A DNA stretch of 64,000 nt from Falsochrobactrum tianjinense (GCF_019100495.1 NZ_JAHRVA010000001.1:310001-374000), one strand, 5' to 3'; positions 1-9,718 are shown, counted from the stretch's first letter. Notes: generated by a model not told the origin, from the sequence alone. Made by a program: numbers and translations.

Positions 1-6
1 AATATC

Positions 7-37
7 GTCGGGCCGCCGCCAGGCCGGCCCGACTTTT
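7..37 (+). terminator. Intrinsic terminator of the upstream gene
   Basis: An 8-bp perfect GC-rich stem (7-14 with 26-33) is followed by four T. It ends a transcript entering from the left. By synteny that gene is probably infB, but it lies outside the window. Confidence 0.7.
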
Positions 38-178
38 ACCAAACTTTACATTGCCCGGTCCGAAGGGTCTGACTCCTGTTCGGATCGCGGCAGATTATAG
101 ATTTCAGTTCGCGGCTTATGTCCGGATGCCCATGCGGGGCATTCCGGCTTTTCACGCCGCTTGTCGAGGATTAAGGCT

Positions 179-628
179 ATGGCACGTTCCCATGACCCGA
201 AAGGCTCAGGCGGTCTTTCCCAGCGCCAGCTTCGCGTGGGCGAGCAGGTGCGTCACGCATTGGCGCAAGTGCTCCAGCGCGGTGAAATCCGCGACGAAGT
301 GCTTGAGCAGACGGTTGTGTCTGTTTCGGAAGTGCGTATGTCTCCCGATCTCAAGATCGCGACTTGCTTCATCACTCCGCTTGGGGCTGTTGATCCGCAA
401 CTGATCGTTAAAGCGTTGGCTTCTCACGCGAAATTCATTCGTGGACGCGTGGCGCCCAACCTGCGCCAGATGAAATATATGCCGGAATTCCGCTTCCGGC
501 CCGATACGAGTTTCGACAATTTCTCAAAGATCGACGCCCTGCTCCGCTCGCCGGAAGTGGCGCGCGATCTTTCGCATGATGATGAAAATGATGATGCGGG
601 TAGCGTTTCCCGCAACGGAGAAGAATAA
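179..628 (+). CDS. rbfA: Ribosome-binding factor A
   Basis: RbfA is a small cytoplasmic KH-fold protein that binds the 30S subunit during late 16S rRNA maturation. The 149-aa product has the family pattern: an N-terminal [13 protein letters not shown] helix, then [16 protein letters not shown], and the conserved [17 protein letters not shown] block near residues 105-121. A long acidic tail (DDENDD) follows, as in other alphaproteobacterial RbfA. I chose the ATG at 179, giving MARSHDPKG; an in-frame TTG at 161 would add six residues without family support. truB starts 3 nt after the stop, so the two are surely co-transcribed, as in the usual infB-rbfA-truB operon. Confidence 0.95.
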   Translation: MARSHDPKGSGGLSQRQLRVGEQVRHALAQVLQRGEIRDEVLEQTVVSVSEVRMSPDLKIATCFITPLGAVDPQLIVKALASHAKFIRGRVAPNLRQMKYMPEFRFRPDTSFDNFSKIDALLRSPEVARDLSHDDENDDAGSVSRNGEE

Positions 629-631
629 AGC

Positions 632-1606
632 ATGGCAAGACGGGGCAAGAAAAAAGGCCGTCCGGTTTCCGGATGGGTCATTTTCGACAAGCCGAAGGGC
701 ATGGGATCGACTGAAGCGGTCTCCAAGATCAAGTGGCTGTTCAATGCAGAAAAAGCCGGTCATGCCGGTACGCTCGATCCGCTTGCTTCCGGCATGTTGC
801 CCATCGCGCTGGGTGAAGCCACCAAGACCGTTCCTTATGTGATGGACGGGACCAAGATCTACCGCTTTACCGTAAGCTGGGGGCAGGAGCGTTCGACCGA
901 CGATCTGGAAGGCGAGGCGACCAAGACCTCCGACAAGCGCCCCTCGCGCGCGGAAGTCGAAGCCCTTTTGCCCGATTATACTGGCGTGATTTCACAGGTG
1001 CCGCCGCAGTTTTCAGCCATCAAGATCGATGGCGAGCGCGCCTATGATCTTGCCCGCGAAGGCGAAACGGTGGAAATTCCGGCCCGTGAAGTCGAAATCG
1101 ACCGTCTTGAGATCGTTGGCTTTCCCGATGCCGACCGGACCGAATTCGAAGTGGAATGTTCCAAGGGCACCTATGTTCGCTCGCTCGCACGTGACATGGG
1201 CCGCGATCTTGGCTGTTACGGCCATATTTCGGACCTGCGCCGCATCGAGGTCGCGCCCTTCACGGAAGAGGATTTTGTGACACTCGCGGAACTTGAGGAA
1301 GCATGGCCGCCGCTGCCGCCGAAGAATGAAGATGGTGAAGCCGTTGAACCGGCGCCGCGCCGCGATTTCTCGCCGCTTGATGCGTTGGTGATAGAAACGG
1401 GCGCCGCACTTGATTGTCTGCCGCAGGTGCCGCTCACAGAGGATCAGGCGCAGCGTGTTCGCCTTGGCAATCCGGTGATCCTGCGTGGCCGCGATGCGCC
1501 ATTGGATGCGGACGAAGCCTGCGTGACTACACGCGGCAAACTGCTCGCCATCGGCTATATCGAGCGGGGCCAGTTCAAGCCCAAGCGCGTATTCACGGCG
1601 GGCTGA
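632..1606 (+). CDS. truB: tRNA pseudouridine(55) synthase TruB
   Basis: TruB isomerises U55 in the T-loop of most tRNAs to pseudouridine. The protein has 324 aa, a normal length. The catalytic motif GTLDPLASG is present with the nucleophile at D49, after the [13 protein letters not shown] start of the catalytic domain. [13 protein letters not shown] near residues 179-191 is the second family signature. The C-terminal part (about 230-324) carries a proline/acidic insertion ([17 protein letters not shown]) and a PUA-like end. The start sits 3 nt after rbfA, and rpsO follows after a 170-nt gap. Confidence 0.96.
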   Translation: MARRGKKKGRPVSGWVIFDKPKGMGSTEAVSKIKWLFNAEKAGHAGTLDPLASGMLPIALGEATKTVPYVMDGTKIYRFTVSWGQERSTDDLEGEATKTSDKRPSRAEVEALLPDYTGVISQVPPQFSAIKIDGERAYDLAREGETVEIPAREVEIDRLEIVGFPDADRTEFEVECSKGTYVRSLARDMGRDLGCYGHISDLRRIEVAPFTEEDFVTLAELEEAWPPLPPKNEDGEAVEPAPRRDFSPLDALVIETGAALDCLPQVPLTEDQAQRVRLGNPVILRGRDAPLDADEACVTTRGKLLAIGYIERGQFKPKRVFTAG

Positions 1607-1776
1607 GAAGACTGCCTGAATATAGCGAGATATTTGAGACTGGCATTTCCGCCATTTTTGCACTATATGCCCATCATCGATCGTACGAAATGTACGTCAG
1701 ATCGTGTTAATGACCCGCGCTGGACGACATCCCGGCCCGGGCGACTGGTTTCCTCTCATCAAGAAAGGGTGTTACG

Positions 1777-2046
1777 ATGTCGATTACCGCTGAGCGTAAG
1801 CAAGCACTTATCAAGGAATATGCCACCAAAGAAGGCGATACCGGTTCTCCTGAAGTTCAGGTAGCCGTTCTTTCCGAGCGTATTTCCAATCTTACCGAGC
1901 ATTTCAAGGGCCACAAGAATGACAACCATTCGCGTCGCGGCCTTCTGAAACTGGTTTCGCAGCGCCGTCGTCTCCTTGACTATGTCAAGGGCGTGGACGC
2001 AGCGCGCTACCAGGCGCTTATCGCCCGTTTGGGCCTGCGCCGCTAA
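1777..2046 (+). CDS. rpsO: 30S ribosomal protein S15
   Basis: S15 is a primary 16S rRNA-binding protein that organises the central domain of the small subunit. The 89-aa length is exactly typical, and the conserved [26 protein letters not shown] and RRRLLDYVK segments are all present. A strong ribosome-binding site (AAGAAAGGG) lies just upstream. The gene is followed by its own intrinsic terminator and then pnp, the classical rpsO-pnp order, in which readthrough contributes to pnp expression in well-studied bacteria. Confidence 0.98.
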   Translation: MSITAERKQALIKEYATKEGDTGSPEVQVAVLSERISNLTEHFKGHKNDNHSRRGLLKLVSQRRRLLDYVKGVDAARYQALIARLGLRR

Positions 2047-2056
2047 CGGCAAAATC

Positions 2057-2093
2057 GGGCGACGCCTCAAAACGTCGCCCCTTTGATTTTTAT
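2057..2093 (+). terminator. rpsO intrinsic terminator
   Basis: An 8-bp stem (GGGCGACG at 2057-2064 with CGTCGCCC at 2073-2080) has an 8-nt loop and is followed by a T-rich tract. It lies directly after rpsO. Confidence 0.8.
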
Positions 2094-2094
2094 T

Positions 2095-2110
2095 ATGGGC
2101 ATATGCCCAT
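2095..2110. promoter_or_regulatory. Perfect 16-nt palindrome between rpsO and pnp
   Basis: ATGGGCATATGCCCAT is identical to its own reverse complement. It lies immediately after the rpsO terminator and about 220 nt before the pnp start. It could be a dimeric protein operator or a hairpin in a readthrough transcript; the sequence does not decide which. Confidence 0.5.
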
Positions 2111-2269
2111 CTGGCATGAGGGCGCACAGGGCGCTTTCGATCATGCCGCCAAAGAGCCGCAATGGCTCACGACCTGGACCAGTCATGGGGCAGGATTGCA
2201 GGCAGTTCGTACCCGATTACAGTGCGCGAGCTTCCCGTTGTCTTGCCCGTGGCCCGTCCGCCAACCCGG

Positions 2270-2311
2270 AAAACCCGAAAGCGCCGTTGAACGCGCCTGA
2301 AGCGGGTTTTT
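2270..2311 (+). promoter_or_regulatory. Terminator-like hairpin in the pnp leader
   Basis: AAAACCCG (2270-2277) can pair with CGGGTTTT (2303-2310), closing a loop with an inner GCG/CGC helix, followed by one more T. The structure ends 17 nt before the pnp start and just before its ribosome-binding site (AAGAGGAC). In E. coli, PNPase represses itself through an RNase III-cut leader hairpin. Attributing the same role here is inference. Confidence 0.5.
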
Positions 2312-2327
2312 CACAAGAGGACAAGAT

Positions 2328-4469
2328 ATGTTCAATACCCATAAAGTCGAAATCGAATGGGGCGGACGTCCGCTCGTTCTGGAGACCGGCAAGATCGCCC
2401 GTCAGGCTGACGGCGCCGTACTCGCCACTTATGGCGAAACCGTTGTTCTTGCGACCGTCGTTTCCGCCAAGGAACCCAAGCCCGGTCAGGATTTCTTCCC
2501 GCTCACAGTCAACTATCAGGAAAAGACCTACGCTGCGGGCAAGATCCCTGGCGGCTTTTTCAAGCGTGAAGGCCGTCCGAGCGAAAACGAAACTCTCGTT
2601 TCGCGCCTGATCGACCGTCCGATCCGTCCGCTTTTTGTTGATGGCTACAAGAATGACACGCAGGTTGTTCTCACCGTTGTACAGCACGATCTGGAAAACG
2701 ACCCGGACGTTCTGGCCATGGTCGCCGCTTCCGCAGCCCTCACCATTTCGGGCGTGCCTTTCATGGGACCTATCGGCGGTGCGCGCGTCGGCTATATCGA
2801 CGGCGAATATGTGCTGAACCCGAATATCGACGAAATGCCGGAATCGAAGCTTGATCTGATCGTCGCTGGTACGTCGGAAGCTGTGCTGATGGTTGAATCG
2901 GAAGCGCAGGAACTTTCCGAAGAAATCATGCTCGGTGCGGTCATGTTCGGCCACAAGGGCTTCCAGCCTGTGATCGAGGCGATCATCAAGCTGGCCGAAG
3001 CCGCGGCCAAGGAGCCGCGCGATTTCCAGCCGGAAGACCTCTCGGCTCTCGAAGCCAAAATGCTGGCAGTTGTCGAAAACGACCTGCGTGACGCATACAA
3101 GATTACCGAAAAGCAAGCCCGTTATGTAGCGGTCGACGCTGCCAAGGCCAAGGCCAAGGAGCATTTCTTCCCTGAAGGCGTGGAAGAGCCTGAATTCTCG
3201 GCTGAAGAGTTCGCAACCGTATTCAAGCATCTTCAGGCCAAGATCGTTCGCTGGAACATTCTTGACACCGGAAGCCGTATTGATGGTCGCGATCTTGCGA
3301 CCGTTCGTCCGATCGTATCGGAAGTCGGCCTTCTGCCGCGCACGCACGGCTCTGCGCTCTTCACCCGCGGCGAAACGCAGGCCATCGTCGTCGCGACGCT
3401 CGGCACCGGCGAAGACGAGCAGATGATCGACGCGCTGACGGGCACGTACAAGCAGCCTTTCATGCTGCATTACAACTTCCCGCCCTATTCTGTCGGTGAA
3501 ACTGGCCGCATGGGTTCGCCGGGCCGTCGTGAAATCGGCCATGGCAAGCTGGCATGGCGTGCGATCCATCCGATGCTGCCTTCGGCTGACCAGTTCCCTT
3601 ATACCATCCGTGCGGTTTCCGAGATCACCGAATCCAACGGTTCGTCCTCGATGGCATCGGTTTGCGGCGCTTCGCTGGCGCTGATGGATGCTGGCGTTCC
3701 GATCACCCGCCCGGTGGCCGGTATCGCCATGGGCCTCATCAAGGAAGGCGATCGTTACGCCGTTCTTTCCGACATTCTCGGTGATGAAGACCATCTCGGC
3801 GACATGGATTTCAAGGTGGCTGGTAGCGAAAACGGCATCACCGCGTTGCAGATGGACATCAAGATTGACGGTATCACCGAAGAAATCATGAAGGTTGCTC
3901 TGGAACAGGCCAAGGGTGGTCGCGTTCACATTCTCGGTGAAATGGGCAAGGCCATCTCCTCGTCGCGTGAGGAACTGGGCGAATTTGCCCCACGCATCGA
4001 AGTGATGAACATTCCGACCGACAAGATCCGTGACGTGATCGGTTCTGGCGGCAAGGTTATCCGCGAAATCGTGGAAAAAACCGGCGCCAAGATCAACATC
4101 GAAGACGATGGCACGGTCAAGATTGCGTCGTCCAACGGCAAGGAAATCGAAGCTGCCAAGAAGTGGATTCACTCCATCGTGGCTGAGCCGGAAGTCGGTG
4201 AAATCTATGAAGGTACGGTCGTAAAGACCGCTGACTTCGGCGCTTTCGTGAACTTCTTCGGCCCGCGCGACGGCCTTGTTCATATTTCACAGCTCGCTGC
4301 TGAACGCGTCGCCAAGACCACCGACGTGGTCAAGGAAGGCCAGAAGGTCTGGGTCAAGCTCATGGGCTTTGACGAACGCGGCAAGGTTCGCCTGTCGATG
4401 AAGGTCGTTGACCAGGATACCGGCAAGGAAGTCGTTGCCGAAAAGAAGGTGGAAGCCGACGCTGAATAA
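2328..4469 (+). CDS. pnp: Polyribonucleotide nucleotidyltransferase (PNPase)
   Basis: PNPase is the trimeric phosphorolytic 3'-5' exoribonuclease of the RNA degradosome and of sRNA turnover. The 713-aa product shows the full domain order: first RNase PH domain (about 10-145), helical linker, second RNase PH domain (about 310-540) with [13 protein letters not shown] and [16 protein letters not shown], a KH domain ([15 protein letters not shown] near 565) and a C-terminal S1 domain ([15 protein letters not shown] near 625-695). The ATG at 2328 follows an AGAGGAC ribosome-binding site. An intrinsic terminator closes the unit. Confidence 0.98.
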   Translation: MFNTHKVEIEWGGRPLVLETGKIARQADGAVLATYGETVVLATVVSAKEPKPGQDFFPLTVNYQEKTYAAGKIPGGFFKREGRPSENETLVSRLIDRPIRPLFVDGYKNDTQVVLTVVQHDLENDPDVLAMVAASAALTISGVPFMGPIGGARVGYIDGEYVLNPNIDEMPESKLDLIVAGTSEAVLMVESEAQELSEEIMLGAVMFGHKGFQPVIEAIIKLAEAAAKEPRDFQPEDLSALEAKMLAVVENDLRDAYKITEKQARYVAVDAAKAKAKEHFFPEGVEEPEFSAEEFATVFKHLQAKIVRWNILDTGSRIDGRDLATVRPIVSEVGLLPRTHGSALFTRGETQAIVVATLGTGEDEQMIDALTGTYKQPFMLHYNFPPYSVGETGRMGSPGRREIGHGKLAWRAIHPMLPSADQFPYTIRAVSEITESNGSSSMASVCGASLALMDAGVPITRPVAGIAMGLIKEGDRYAVLSDILGDEDHLGDMDFKVAGSENGITALQMDIKIDGITEEIMKVALEQAKGGRVHILGEMGKAISSSREELGEFAPRIEVMNIPTDKIRDVIGSGGKVIREIVEKTGAKINIEDDGTVKIASSNGKEIEAAKKWIHSIVAEPEVGEIYEGTVVKTADFGAFVNFFGPRDGLVHISQLAAERVAKTTDVVKEGQKVWVKLMGFDERGKVRLSMKVVDQDTGKEVVAEKKVEADAE

Positions 4470-4490
4470 GCTCTGCTTGCTCTATTCAGG

Positions 4491-4520
4491 AAAGCGCGCC
4501 CTTGTGGCGCGCTTTTTTTG
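4491..4520 (+). terminator. pnp intrinsic terminator
   Basis: A 10-bp stem (AAAGCGCGCC at 4491-4500 with GGCGCGCTTT at 4506-4515) has a 5-nt loop and seven T. Confidence 0.9.
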
Positions 4521-4554
4521 TTGCGTGAAACCGTTTTAATAGCCATGAGAAAGC

Positions 4555-5577
4555 ATGGTCACAGGTTCACAAAAAACACTCTTCCTTCCCTTCGAGCAGG
4601 GCATATTGGATATGCCGCAAGCGGGGAAATCCTTCTTCGCCTGCGGGCTTTCGGCGGATCGCCTTTTGGAACCGGAATGGAAGGCGGCGCTTACCTGCTT
4701 GCAGCCATGGCGCCCCAACTGGCTGGCACTCAACAAGGAAGGCTTCCGCGTTGAGCCAAGGCTTGCCACTGGCACGCGTTTTTCCGGCGGGTTGCTGTTG
4801 CTCGGAAAACATCGCGGACGCAACGAGGCGTGGTTTGCGGAGCTTCTGGCAAGGGTTGAGCCGGGTGGCTGGATCGTCGTGTCGGGCGACAAGAAACTGG
4901 GCATTGATAGTTTCCGCAAATGGGTCGGCAATATTGCTGAAATTAGCGACCGTATGTCCAAAAATCATGCGGTGGCCTTCTGGCTGCAGCGGCCTGCCGA
5001 TCTGGATGATGGTTTCATCACGGCGCTGCGCCCTCTGGCCAGCGATATTGATGAGGTGTTCCGTACCGAGCCGGGCATGTTCTCGCATGGCGCCATCGAT
5101 AAGGGCTCTGCACTCCTGGTGCCGCACATGGAGAAGATCGTCTTTGGCAATGTCGCCGATCTGGGCGCGGGCTGGGGCTATCTTGCGGCCCAGTGCCTTA
5201 AATATGCCGACCGCATCAAATCCATCGATCTCTTCGAGGCTGATTACGAAGCGCTTGAGGCCGCGCGCGGCAATATGGAGCGACTCGGCGCTTCCGTGCC
5301 GATGGCGTTCAACTGGCATGATGTAACCAGCGAGAAGATTACAGGTATTTACGATACCGTCATCATGAATCCGCCCTTTCATGAAGGACGGACGGCGGAT
5401 GTTTCACTCGGCCAGAGTTTCATTGCCGCCGCCGCCTCGCGCCTCAAGCCAGGCGGAAGGCTGCTGATGGTGGCAAACCGTCAATTGCCTTACGAGGTTA
5501 CGCTCAAAGCCTTGTTCAAGTCGGTCGTGACCCTTGAGGAAGCGCAGGGCTTCAAGATTTTCGAAGCCAAGAAGTAA
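4555..5577 (+). CDS. RsmC-like class I methyltransferase
   Basis: The product is a SAM-dependent methyltransferase of the MTS family, whose best-known member RsmC methylates G1207 of 16S rRNA. In the 340-aa protein the C-terminal half carries the Rossmann motif VADLGAGWGYLAAQ (about 199-212), an acidic end of the next strand (DLFEAD), and the NPPFHEG motif (about 276) that marks base N-methyltransferases. The N-terminal half is the degenerate duplicate domain usual in RsmC. rRNA G-N2 methylation is the likely activity, but the exact target cannot be read from sequence. The gene is monocistronic between the pnp terminator and a terminator shared with fabI. Confidence 0.8.
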   Translation: MVTGSQKTLFLPFEQGILDMPQAGKSFFACGLSADRLLEPEWKAALTCLQPWRPNWLALNKEGFRVEPRLATGTRFSGGLLLLGKHRGRNEAWFAELLARVEPGGWIVVSGDKKLGIDSFRKWVGNIAEISDRMSKNHAVAFWLQRPADLDDGFITALRPLASDIDEVFRTEPGMFSHGAIDKGSALLVPHMEKIVFGNVADLGAGWGYLAAQCLKYADRIKSIDLFEADYEALEAARGNMERLGASVPMAFNWHDVTSEKITGIYDTVIMNPPFHEGRTADVSLGQSFIAAAASRLKPGGRLLMVANRQLPYEVTLKALFKSVVTLEEAQGFKIFEAKK

Positions 5578-5580
5578 AAC

Positions 5581-5611
5581 AAAAAAGCCGCCTCAAAAAG
5601 CGGCTTTTTTT
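5581..5611. terminator. Bidirectional terminator between the rsmC-like gene and fabI
   Basis: AAAAAAGCCG (5581-5590) pairs with CGGCTTTTTT (5601-5610). The A-run and T-run flank the GC core, so the element can work for both convergent genes. Confidence 0.85.
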
Positions 5612-5624
5612 ACTTGTATAAGGC

Positions 5625-6443
5625 TTATTCGCCGCGCTCGACATCCGAGCTTTTCAGCTCTTCCAGCGTCGGCATCGAGACGATATTATAGCCCGAATCC
5701 ACATAATGGATACCGCCCGTCACTCCGCTTGAAAGATCGGACAGGAGATAGACCGCCGATTTGCCGACATCGTCGATATCGACGGTGCGGCGCAGCGGCG
5801 AATTGCGGCGCTGATAGCTGAAGATCGCGCGCGCATCGCCGATACCCGCGCCTGCAAGCGTGCGCACGGGTCCGGCGGAAATCGCGTTGACGCGAATGCC
5901 TTGCGGTCCGAAATCGGCTGCGAGATAGCGCACCATGGCTTCAAGAGCCGCCTTGGCAACACCCATGACATTGTAGTTGGGGATCGTGCGTGTGGAGCCG
6001 CCATAGGTCAGCGTCAGAATGGAGCCGCCGTCCTTCATCAGCTTTTCGGCGCGCTGCGCCATTTCGGTGAAGGAGTAGGCGGAAATCACCATTGTGCGGC
6101 TGAAATTATCGCGCGTGGTGACGTCTGCGTAACGGCCCTTCAATTCGGTTTTGTCGGAGAAGCCAATAGCATGAACGATGAAGTCGAGCTTGCCCCATTT
6201 CTTCTCGATTTCGGCAAAAACGGCATCGACTGTGGCAATGTCCTCGACGTCGCAAGGCAGTACGAGTTCCGAGCCGACCTGTTCTGCCAGGGGCTTCACG
6301 CGCTTGCCGAGTGCATCGCCCTGGTAGGTGAAGGCAAGCTCGGCGCCCTGAGCCGCGAGCTGCTTTGCAATTCCCCAGGCAAGAGAGTGATTATTCGCGA
6401 CCCCCATAATGAGGCCGCGTTTTCCCTTCATCAAACCGTCCAT
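5625..6443 (-). CDS. fabI: Enoyl-[acyl-carrier-protein] reductase (NADH), FabI
   Basis: FabI catalyses the last reduction in each elongation cycle of type II fatty acid synthesis. The 272-aa SDR-fold protein starts KGKRGLIMGVANNHSLAWGIA, the FabI form of the nucleotide-binding loop. The catalytic pair spaced Tyr-x6-Lys is Y157/K164 in YNVMGVAK, with the accessory Y147 in LTYGGS. The frame is open upstream into fabB, but the real start is the ATG at 6443 behind GGGAG. It lies 13 nt after fabB, and the set is read in the order fabA, fabB, fabI. Confidence 0.95.
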   Translation of the reverse strand: MDGLMKGKRGLIMGVANNHSLAWGIAKQLAAQGAELAFTYQGDALGKRVKPLAEQVGSELVLPCDVEDIATVDAVFAEIEKKWGKLDFIVHAIGFSDKTELKGRYADVTTRDNFSRTMVISAYSFTEMAQRAEKLMKDGGSILTLTYGGSTRTIPNYNVMGVAKAALEAMVRYLAADFGPQGIRVNAISAGPVRTLAGAGIGDARAIFSYQRRNSPLRRTVDIDDVGKSAVYLLSDLSSGVTGGIHYVDSGYNIVSMPTLEELKSSDVERGE

Positions 6444-6456
6444 ATTTCCCTCTCCC

Positions 6457-7680
6457 TCAGCCCTGGTAGCGCTGGAACACCAGCGTCGCATTGGTGCCGC
6501 CAAACCCGAAGGAGTTGGAGAGCACGGTATTGAGCTGAGCATTATCGATACGCTTGCGAACGATAGGCATGTCCGCGAAAGCAGGGTCCAGTTCTTCGAT
6601 ATGCGCGCTTTCGCAGATGAAATTATTGTGCATCATCAAAAGCGAGTAGATGGCTTCCTGCACGCCCGTCGCACCGAGCGAATGGCCGGTCAGAGATTTG
6701 GTCGCAGCGATCGGCGGACAGGCGTCACCTGTACCGAATATCTGGCGAATCGCCTCGATTTCGGGCGCATCACCTGCGGGCGTCGAGGTTGCATGCGGGT
6801 TGATGTAGTCGATCTTGGAATTGACGGTCGAAAGCGCCATTTTCATGCAGCGCAGCGCACCTTCGCCCGACGGAGCCACCATGTCGTAGCCATCGGAGGT
6901 TGCGCCATAGCCGATGATCTCGCCATAAATCTTCGCGCCGCGCGCACGAGCTGTTTCGAGGTCTTCGAGAATGAGAACGCCTGCGCCGCCTGCAATCACG
7001 AAACCGTCGCGGTTTTTGTCATAGGCGCGGGAGGCAGTGGAGGGCGTGTCGTTATATTTCGACGACATCGCGCCCATGGCGTCGAACAACACTGAAAGCG
7101 TCCAGTCGAGGTCTTCGCAGCCGCCCGCGAACATGCGGTCCTGCTTGCCATACTGGATCATCTCGAAGGCATTGCCGATGCAATGGTTCGACGTCGCACA
7201 GGCCGAAGAGATCGAGTAATTGATGCCCTTGATCTTGAAGAAGGTCGCAAGCGTTGCCGAAGCCGTGGAACTCATGGCTTTGGGAACGGCAAAGGGGCCG
7301 ACGCGCTTGGGGCCTTTTTCGCGCGTTATATCGGCGGAATCGACGATAGTGCGCGTCGAGGGGCCGCCCGAACCCATGATGATGCCGGTCCGCTCGTTCG
7401 AGACTTCCTCTTCTGACAGTCCCGCATCGGCAATTGCCTGATCCATGGCGACATGGTTCCAGGCCGTGCCGCGACCGTGGAAGCGCATGGCGCGACGGTC
7501 CACCAGAGCTTCGACATCGATCTTGGGAGCGCCGTGAACCTGGCAGCGGAAACCCAGCTCGGCATATTCCTCGGCCCGGGAGATGCCAGACTTGGCTTCG
7601 CGTAGCGACGCCGTGACCTCTTCGGTATTATTTCCAATCGAGGATACGATCCCCATACCCGTTACGACCACACGCCGCAT
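6457..7680 (-). CDS. fabB: Beta-ketoacyl-ACP synthase I, FabB
   Basis: FabB is the condensing enzyme required for elongating unsaturated fatty acids. The 407-aa product has the Cys-His-His triad of KAS I/II enzymes: C161 in [12 protein letters not shown]296 in [11 protein letters not shown] and H333 in [12 protein letters not shown]. The pairing with fabA directly upstream and the [13 protein letters not shown] form favour FabB over FabF. fabI follows 13 nt downstream, so this is an operon. A 155-nt gap separates it from fabA, so a second promoter is possible. Confidence 0.94.
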   Translation of the reverse strand: MRRVVVTGMGIVSSIGNNTEEVTASLREAKSGISRAEEYAELGFRCQVHGAPKIDVEALVDRRAMRFHGRGTAWNHVAMDQAIADAGLSEEEVSNERTGIIMGSGGPSTRTIVDSADITREKGPKRVGPFAVPKAMSSTASATLATFFKIKGINYSISSACATSNHCIGNAFEMIQYGKQDRMFAGGCEDLDWTLSVLFDAMGAMSSKYNDTPSTASRAYDKNRDGFVIAGGAGVLILEDLETARARGAKIYGEIIGYGATSDGYDMVAPSGEGALRCMKMALSTVNSKIDYINPHATSTPAGDAPEIEAIRQIFGTGDACPPIAATKSLTGHSLGATGVQEAIYSLLMMHNNFICESAHIEELDPAFADMPIVRKRIDNAQLNTVLSNSFGFGGTNATLVFQRYQG

Positions 7681-7835
7681 CGCGTTCTCCTTTGCACTTG
7701 TTACCTCAGGCTGGCTCTGTTGAGCTGGCCCTTCTTCCGGTTACATAGTGCGATCTTCGCATGTTTTGAGCGCGGTCGCATGAAAACTCTTCATTTTATG
7801 CAGGTCGCGCCCGTGGATATCAAGTGGTTCAGCGC

Positions 7836-8354
7836 CTATTGCGCGCTGCCTTCCTTGGACAGGCCGACGCGCAAATCTGTCGCCTGATAGATGGTTTCGC
7901 CATCGGCCTTCAGCCAGCCGTCGGCAGTGCCGAGCACGAGGCGGCCGCGCATGACGCGTTTGAAGTCGATGCCATATTCAAGAAGCTTTGTATTGGGACG
8001 AACCATGCCCTTGAACTTCACCTCACCGGTCGAAAGAGCCATGCCGCGGCCCGGCTCGCCGAGCCAGCCGAGGAAGAAGCCGGTAAGCTGCCACATGCCG
8101 TCCAGGCCGAGGCAGCCCGGCATGATCGGGTTGCCCAGAAAGTGGCAGGGGAAGTACCAGTCATCGGGGCGTACGTCATATTCGGCGCGGATATAGCCCT
8201 TGTCGAAGGCACCGCCCGTTTCGGAAATATCTGTGATGCGATGGACCATCAGCATCGGAGGCAGAGGAAGCTGCGCATTGCCGGGACCGAACATTTCGCC
8301 GCGTGCGCAGCTAAGGAGTTCTTCATACCCGTAGCTCGATTTCTGTTCTGCCAT
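7836..8354 (-). CDS. fabA: 3-hydroxydecanoyl-ACP dehydratase/isomerase, FabA
   Basis: FabA dehydrates 3-hydroxydecanoyl-ACP and isomerises the trans-2 product to cis-3, the branch point for unsaturated fatty acids. The 172-aa hot-dog-fold protein contains the catalytic histidine in [17 protein letters not shown] together with the aspartate of LGLDG. The chosen ATG at 8354 follows AGGGAGG; an in-frame ATG seven codons upstream overlaps that site and is rejected. The gene is divergent from irr and first in the fabA-fabB-fabI order, an arrangement common in Rhizobiales. Confidence 0.95.
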   Translation of the reverse strand: MAEQKSSYGYEELLSCARGEMFGPGNAQLPLPPMLMVHRITDISETGGAFDKGYIRAEYDVRPDDWYFPCHFLGNPIMPGCLGLDGMWQLTGFFLGWLGEPGRGMALSTGEVKFKGMVRPNTKLLEYGIDFKRVMRGRLVLGTADGWLKADGETIYQATDLRVGLSKEGSAQ

Positions 8355-8617
8355 TATGCCTCCCTTGAGGATCATTCTGATGTGACCGTTCCTGTCGTCA
8401 GGGGCGGCCCGGTTGTCGTCGTTTCCGGAACATCCCTAGCATAGACTGTTTCCGGCAGTAAAATCATGCATTGGGTTTTCCCGAAAAAGCCGGGAATTAC
8501 CATGCCTATTGATACTTGTTTCGCAACGGCATATATCAATGTCAGTAGGCAATGGGCAACAGCCTGTTCGATGTTTGGCAAAATTGCTACGAGCTTGTGA
8601 CGGGTCCAAGGGTAAAA

Positions 8618-9058
8618 ATGCAAAATTATCATGCCCATCACGCGATGGTTTCAATGGAAGAACGGCTTCGCGGCGCAGGCTTGAGGCCGACGCGTCAGCG
8701 TGTCGCGCTCGCCAGCCTGATCTATGCGCAGGGCGACCGCCACCTTTCTGCGGAAGAGCTTCATGAGGAGGCCGTGCTGGCCGATGTGCCGGTTTCGCTT
8801 GCCACCGTTTATAACACGCTGCACCAGTTCACCGAAGCCGGCATGCTGCGTATCATCGCGGTCGAAGGGTCGAAAACCTATTTCGATACCAATATTTCAG
8901 ATCACCAGCATTTTTTCCTTGAGGGTGAGAATGTGGTGTTCGATATTCCGCATGGCGAGCGCGGCCAGCCCACGGTTGCGAATATGCCTGACGCACCAGA
9001 CGGCATGGAAATCGTCAATGTGGACATTATCGTGCGCCTGCGCCGTAAAGGACGCTGA
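8618..9058 (+). CDS. irr: Iron response regulator Irr (Fur family)
   Basis: Irr is the Rhizobiales Fur-family regulator that senses heme availability and controls iron and heme genes. The 146-aa product has a winged helix (GLRPTRQRVALASLIYAQGDRHLSAEELHEEA; recognition helix SLATVYNTLHQFTEAGML) and the C-terminal dimerisation/metal region with the histidine pair DHQHFFLEG. The N-terminal Cys-Pro heme regulatory motif of Bradyrhizobium Irr is absent, as in other short Irr proteins. The start at 8618 follows AAGGG; a frame-open ATG at 8552 would add 22 residues. The position opposite fabA matches irr in related genomes. A small TTCCCG/CGGGAA hairpin lies upstream (8478-8496). Confidence 0.88.
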   Translation: MQNYHAHHAMVSMEERLRGAGLRPTRQRVALASLIYAQGDRHLSAEELHEEAVLADVPVSLATVYNTLHQFTEAGMLRIIAVEGSKTYFDTNISDHQHFFLEGENVVFDIPHGERGQPTVANMPDAPDGMEIVNVDIIVRLRRKGR

Positions 9059-9078
9059 CCCACTCGATACGAATCATG

Positions 9079-9104
9079 AAAAGCGGCTTGAAGCCGCTTT
9101 TTTT
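9079..9104. terminator. Terminator shared by irr and the convergent SH3 gene
   Basis: AAAAGCGGC and GCCGCTTTT form a 9-bp stem with a 5-nt loop, followed by T-rich sequence on the plus strand and preceded by A residues that serve the minus strand. Confidence 0.8.
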
Positions 9105-9127
9105 AACGAGCGCATACAGGCGTTGGC

Positions 9128-9718
9128 TCAATCGAAGACTTCGCCCGGATACACGCCCCATAGTTCGGATTGCCTGAACCAGCCTTTCGTCCCTTTCACT
9201 TCAAGCTCGCACCACTCGCCATTGCACTCGCGAACTGTACCGATGACGCCGGGTTCGACCTCCGCCGCAATGCCGGAGGTTTCGTTTGCGTCGCGCCACA
9301 TGGTAATCATGGCACCTTGATTGTCCTTGAGCCATGGCGCGGCGGCAGCGGTGCGTTTGCCAGACAGAAGTGACTGATAGACCCAGCCTTCCGTGCCATC
9401 CGCATCGCGGATGCGCCGCCAGTTGTCGTATTCCTGGATGATCTCGACAGGCAGGCCGGCTTTCAAAAATAGCCAGGATACTGCATATTGGCGTCCCGGA
9501 CCGACCCGCAGATTGGCGCGCGCGGGTTTGAGACTGACGAAACGCGGGACAGGCAGACCGCTTGGGCCCAACCTCGTGCCTGCCGGTGCCGCCGCACTGG
9601 CAGCATTATGATGTGGCGCGCCAAGCGGCACGATGAACAGCAGTAATACGATGGCGCTTAATGCTGTTATCAAAAAGCGTTGCACCATCAAGAAACGTTG
9701 CGAAAGCATGCGGGACAA
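9128..9718 (-). CDS. Secreted bacterial SH3-domain protein
   Basis: The 196-aa protein has an N-terminal hydrophobic signal/anchor (about 12-32, FLITALSAIVLLLFIVPLG). Two SH3b-like repeats follow: KPARANLRVGPGRQYAVSWLFLKAG...WRRIRDADGTEGWVYQSLLSG (about 64-122), then a second one ending GEWCELEVKGTKGWFRQSELWGVYPGE. Such proteins bind peptidoglycan or support envelope amidases in the periplasm; no catalytic domain is visible. The start could instead be the Met 10 residues in (MVQRFLI). It converges with irr and is divergent from the dehydrogenase. Confidence 0.75.
   Translation of the reverse strand: MSRMLSQRFLMVQRFLITALSAIVLLLFIVPLGAPHHNAASAAAPAGTRLGPSGLPVPRFVSLKPARANLRVGPGRQYAVSWLFLKAGLPVEIIQEYDNWRRIRDADGTEGWVYQSLLSGKRTAAAAPWLKDNQGAMITMWRDANETSGIAAEVEPGVIGTVRECNGEWCELEVKGTKGWFRQSELWGVYPGEVFD

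Noticed and set aside
1013-1663. 216-codon minus-strand frame inside truB
   Set aside because: Antisense shadow of truB.
2217-4283. 688-codon open frame antisense to pnp
   Set aside because: Same reason: shadow of a highly biased gene, low-complexity His/Arg-rich translation.
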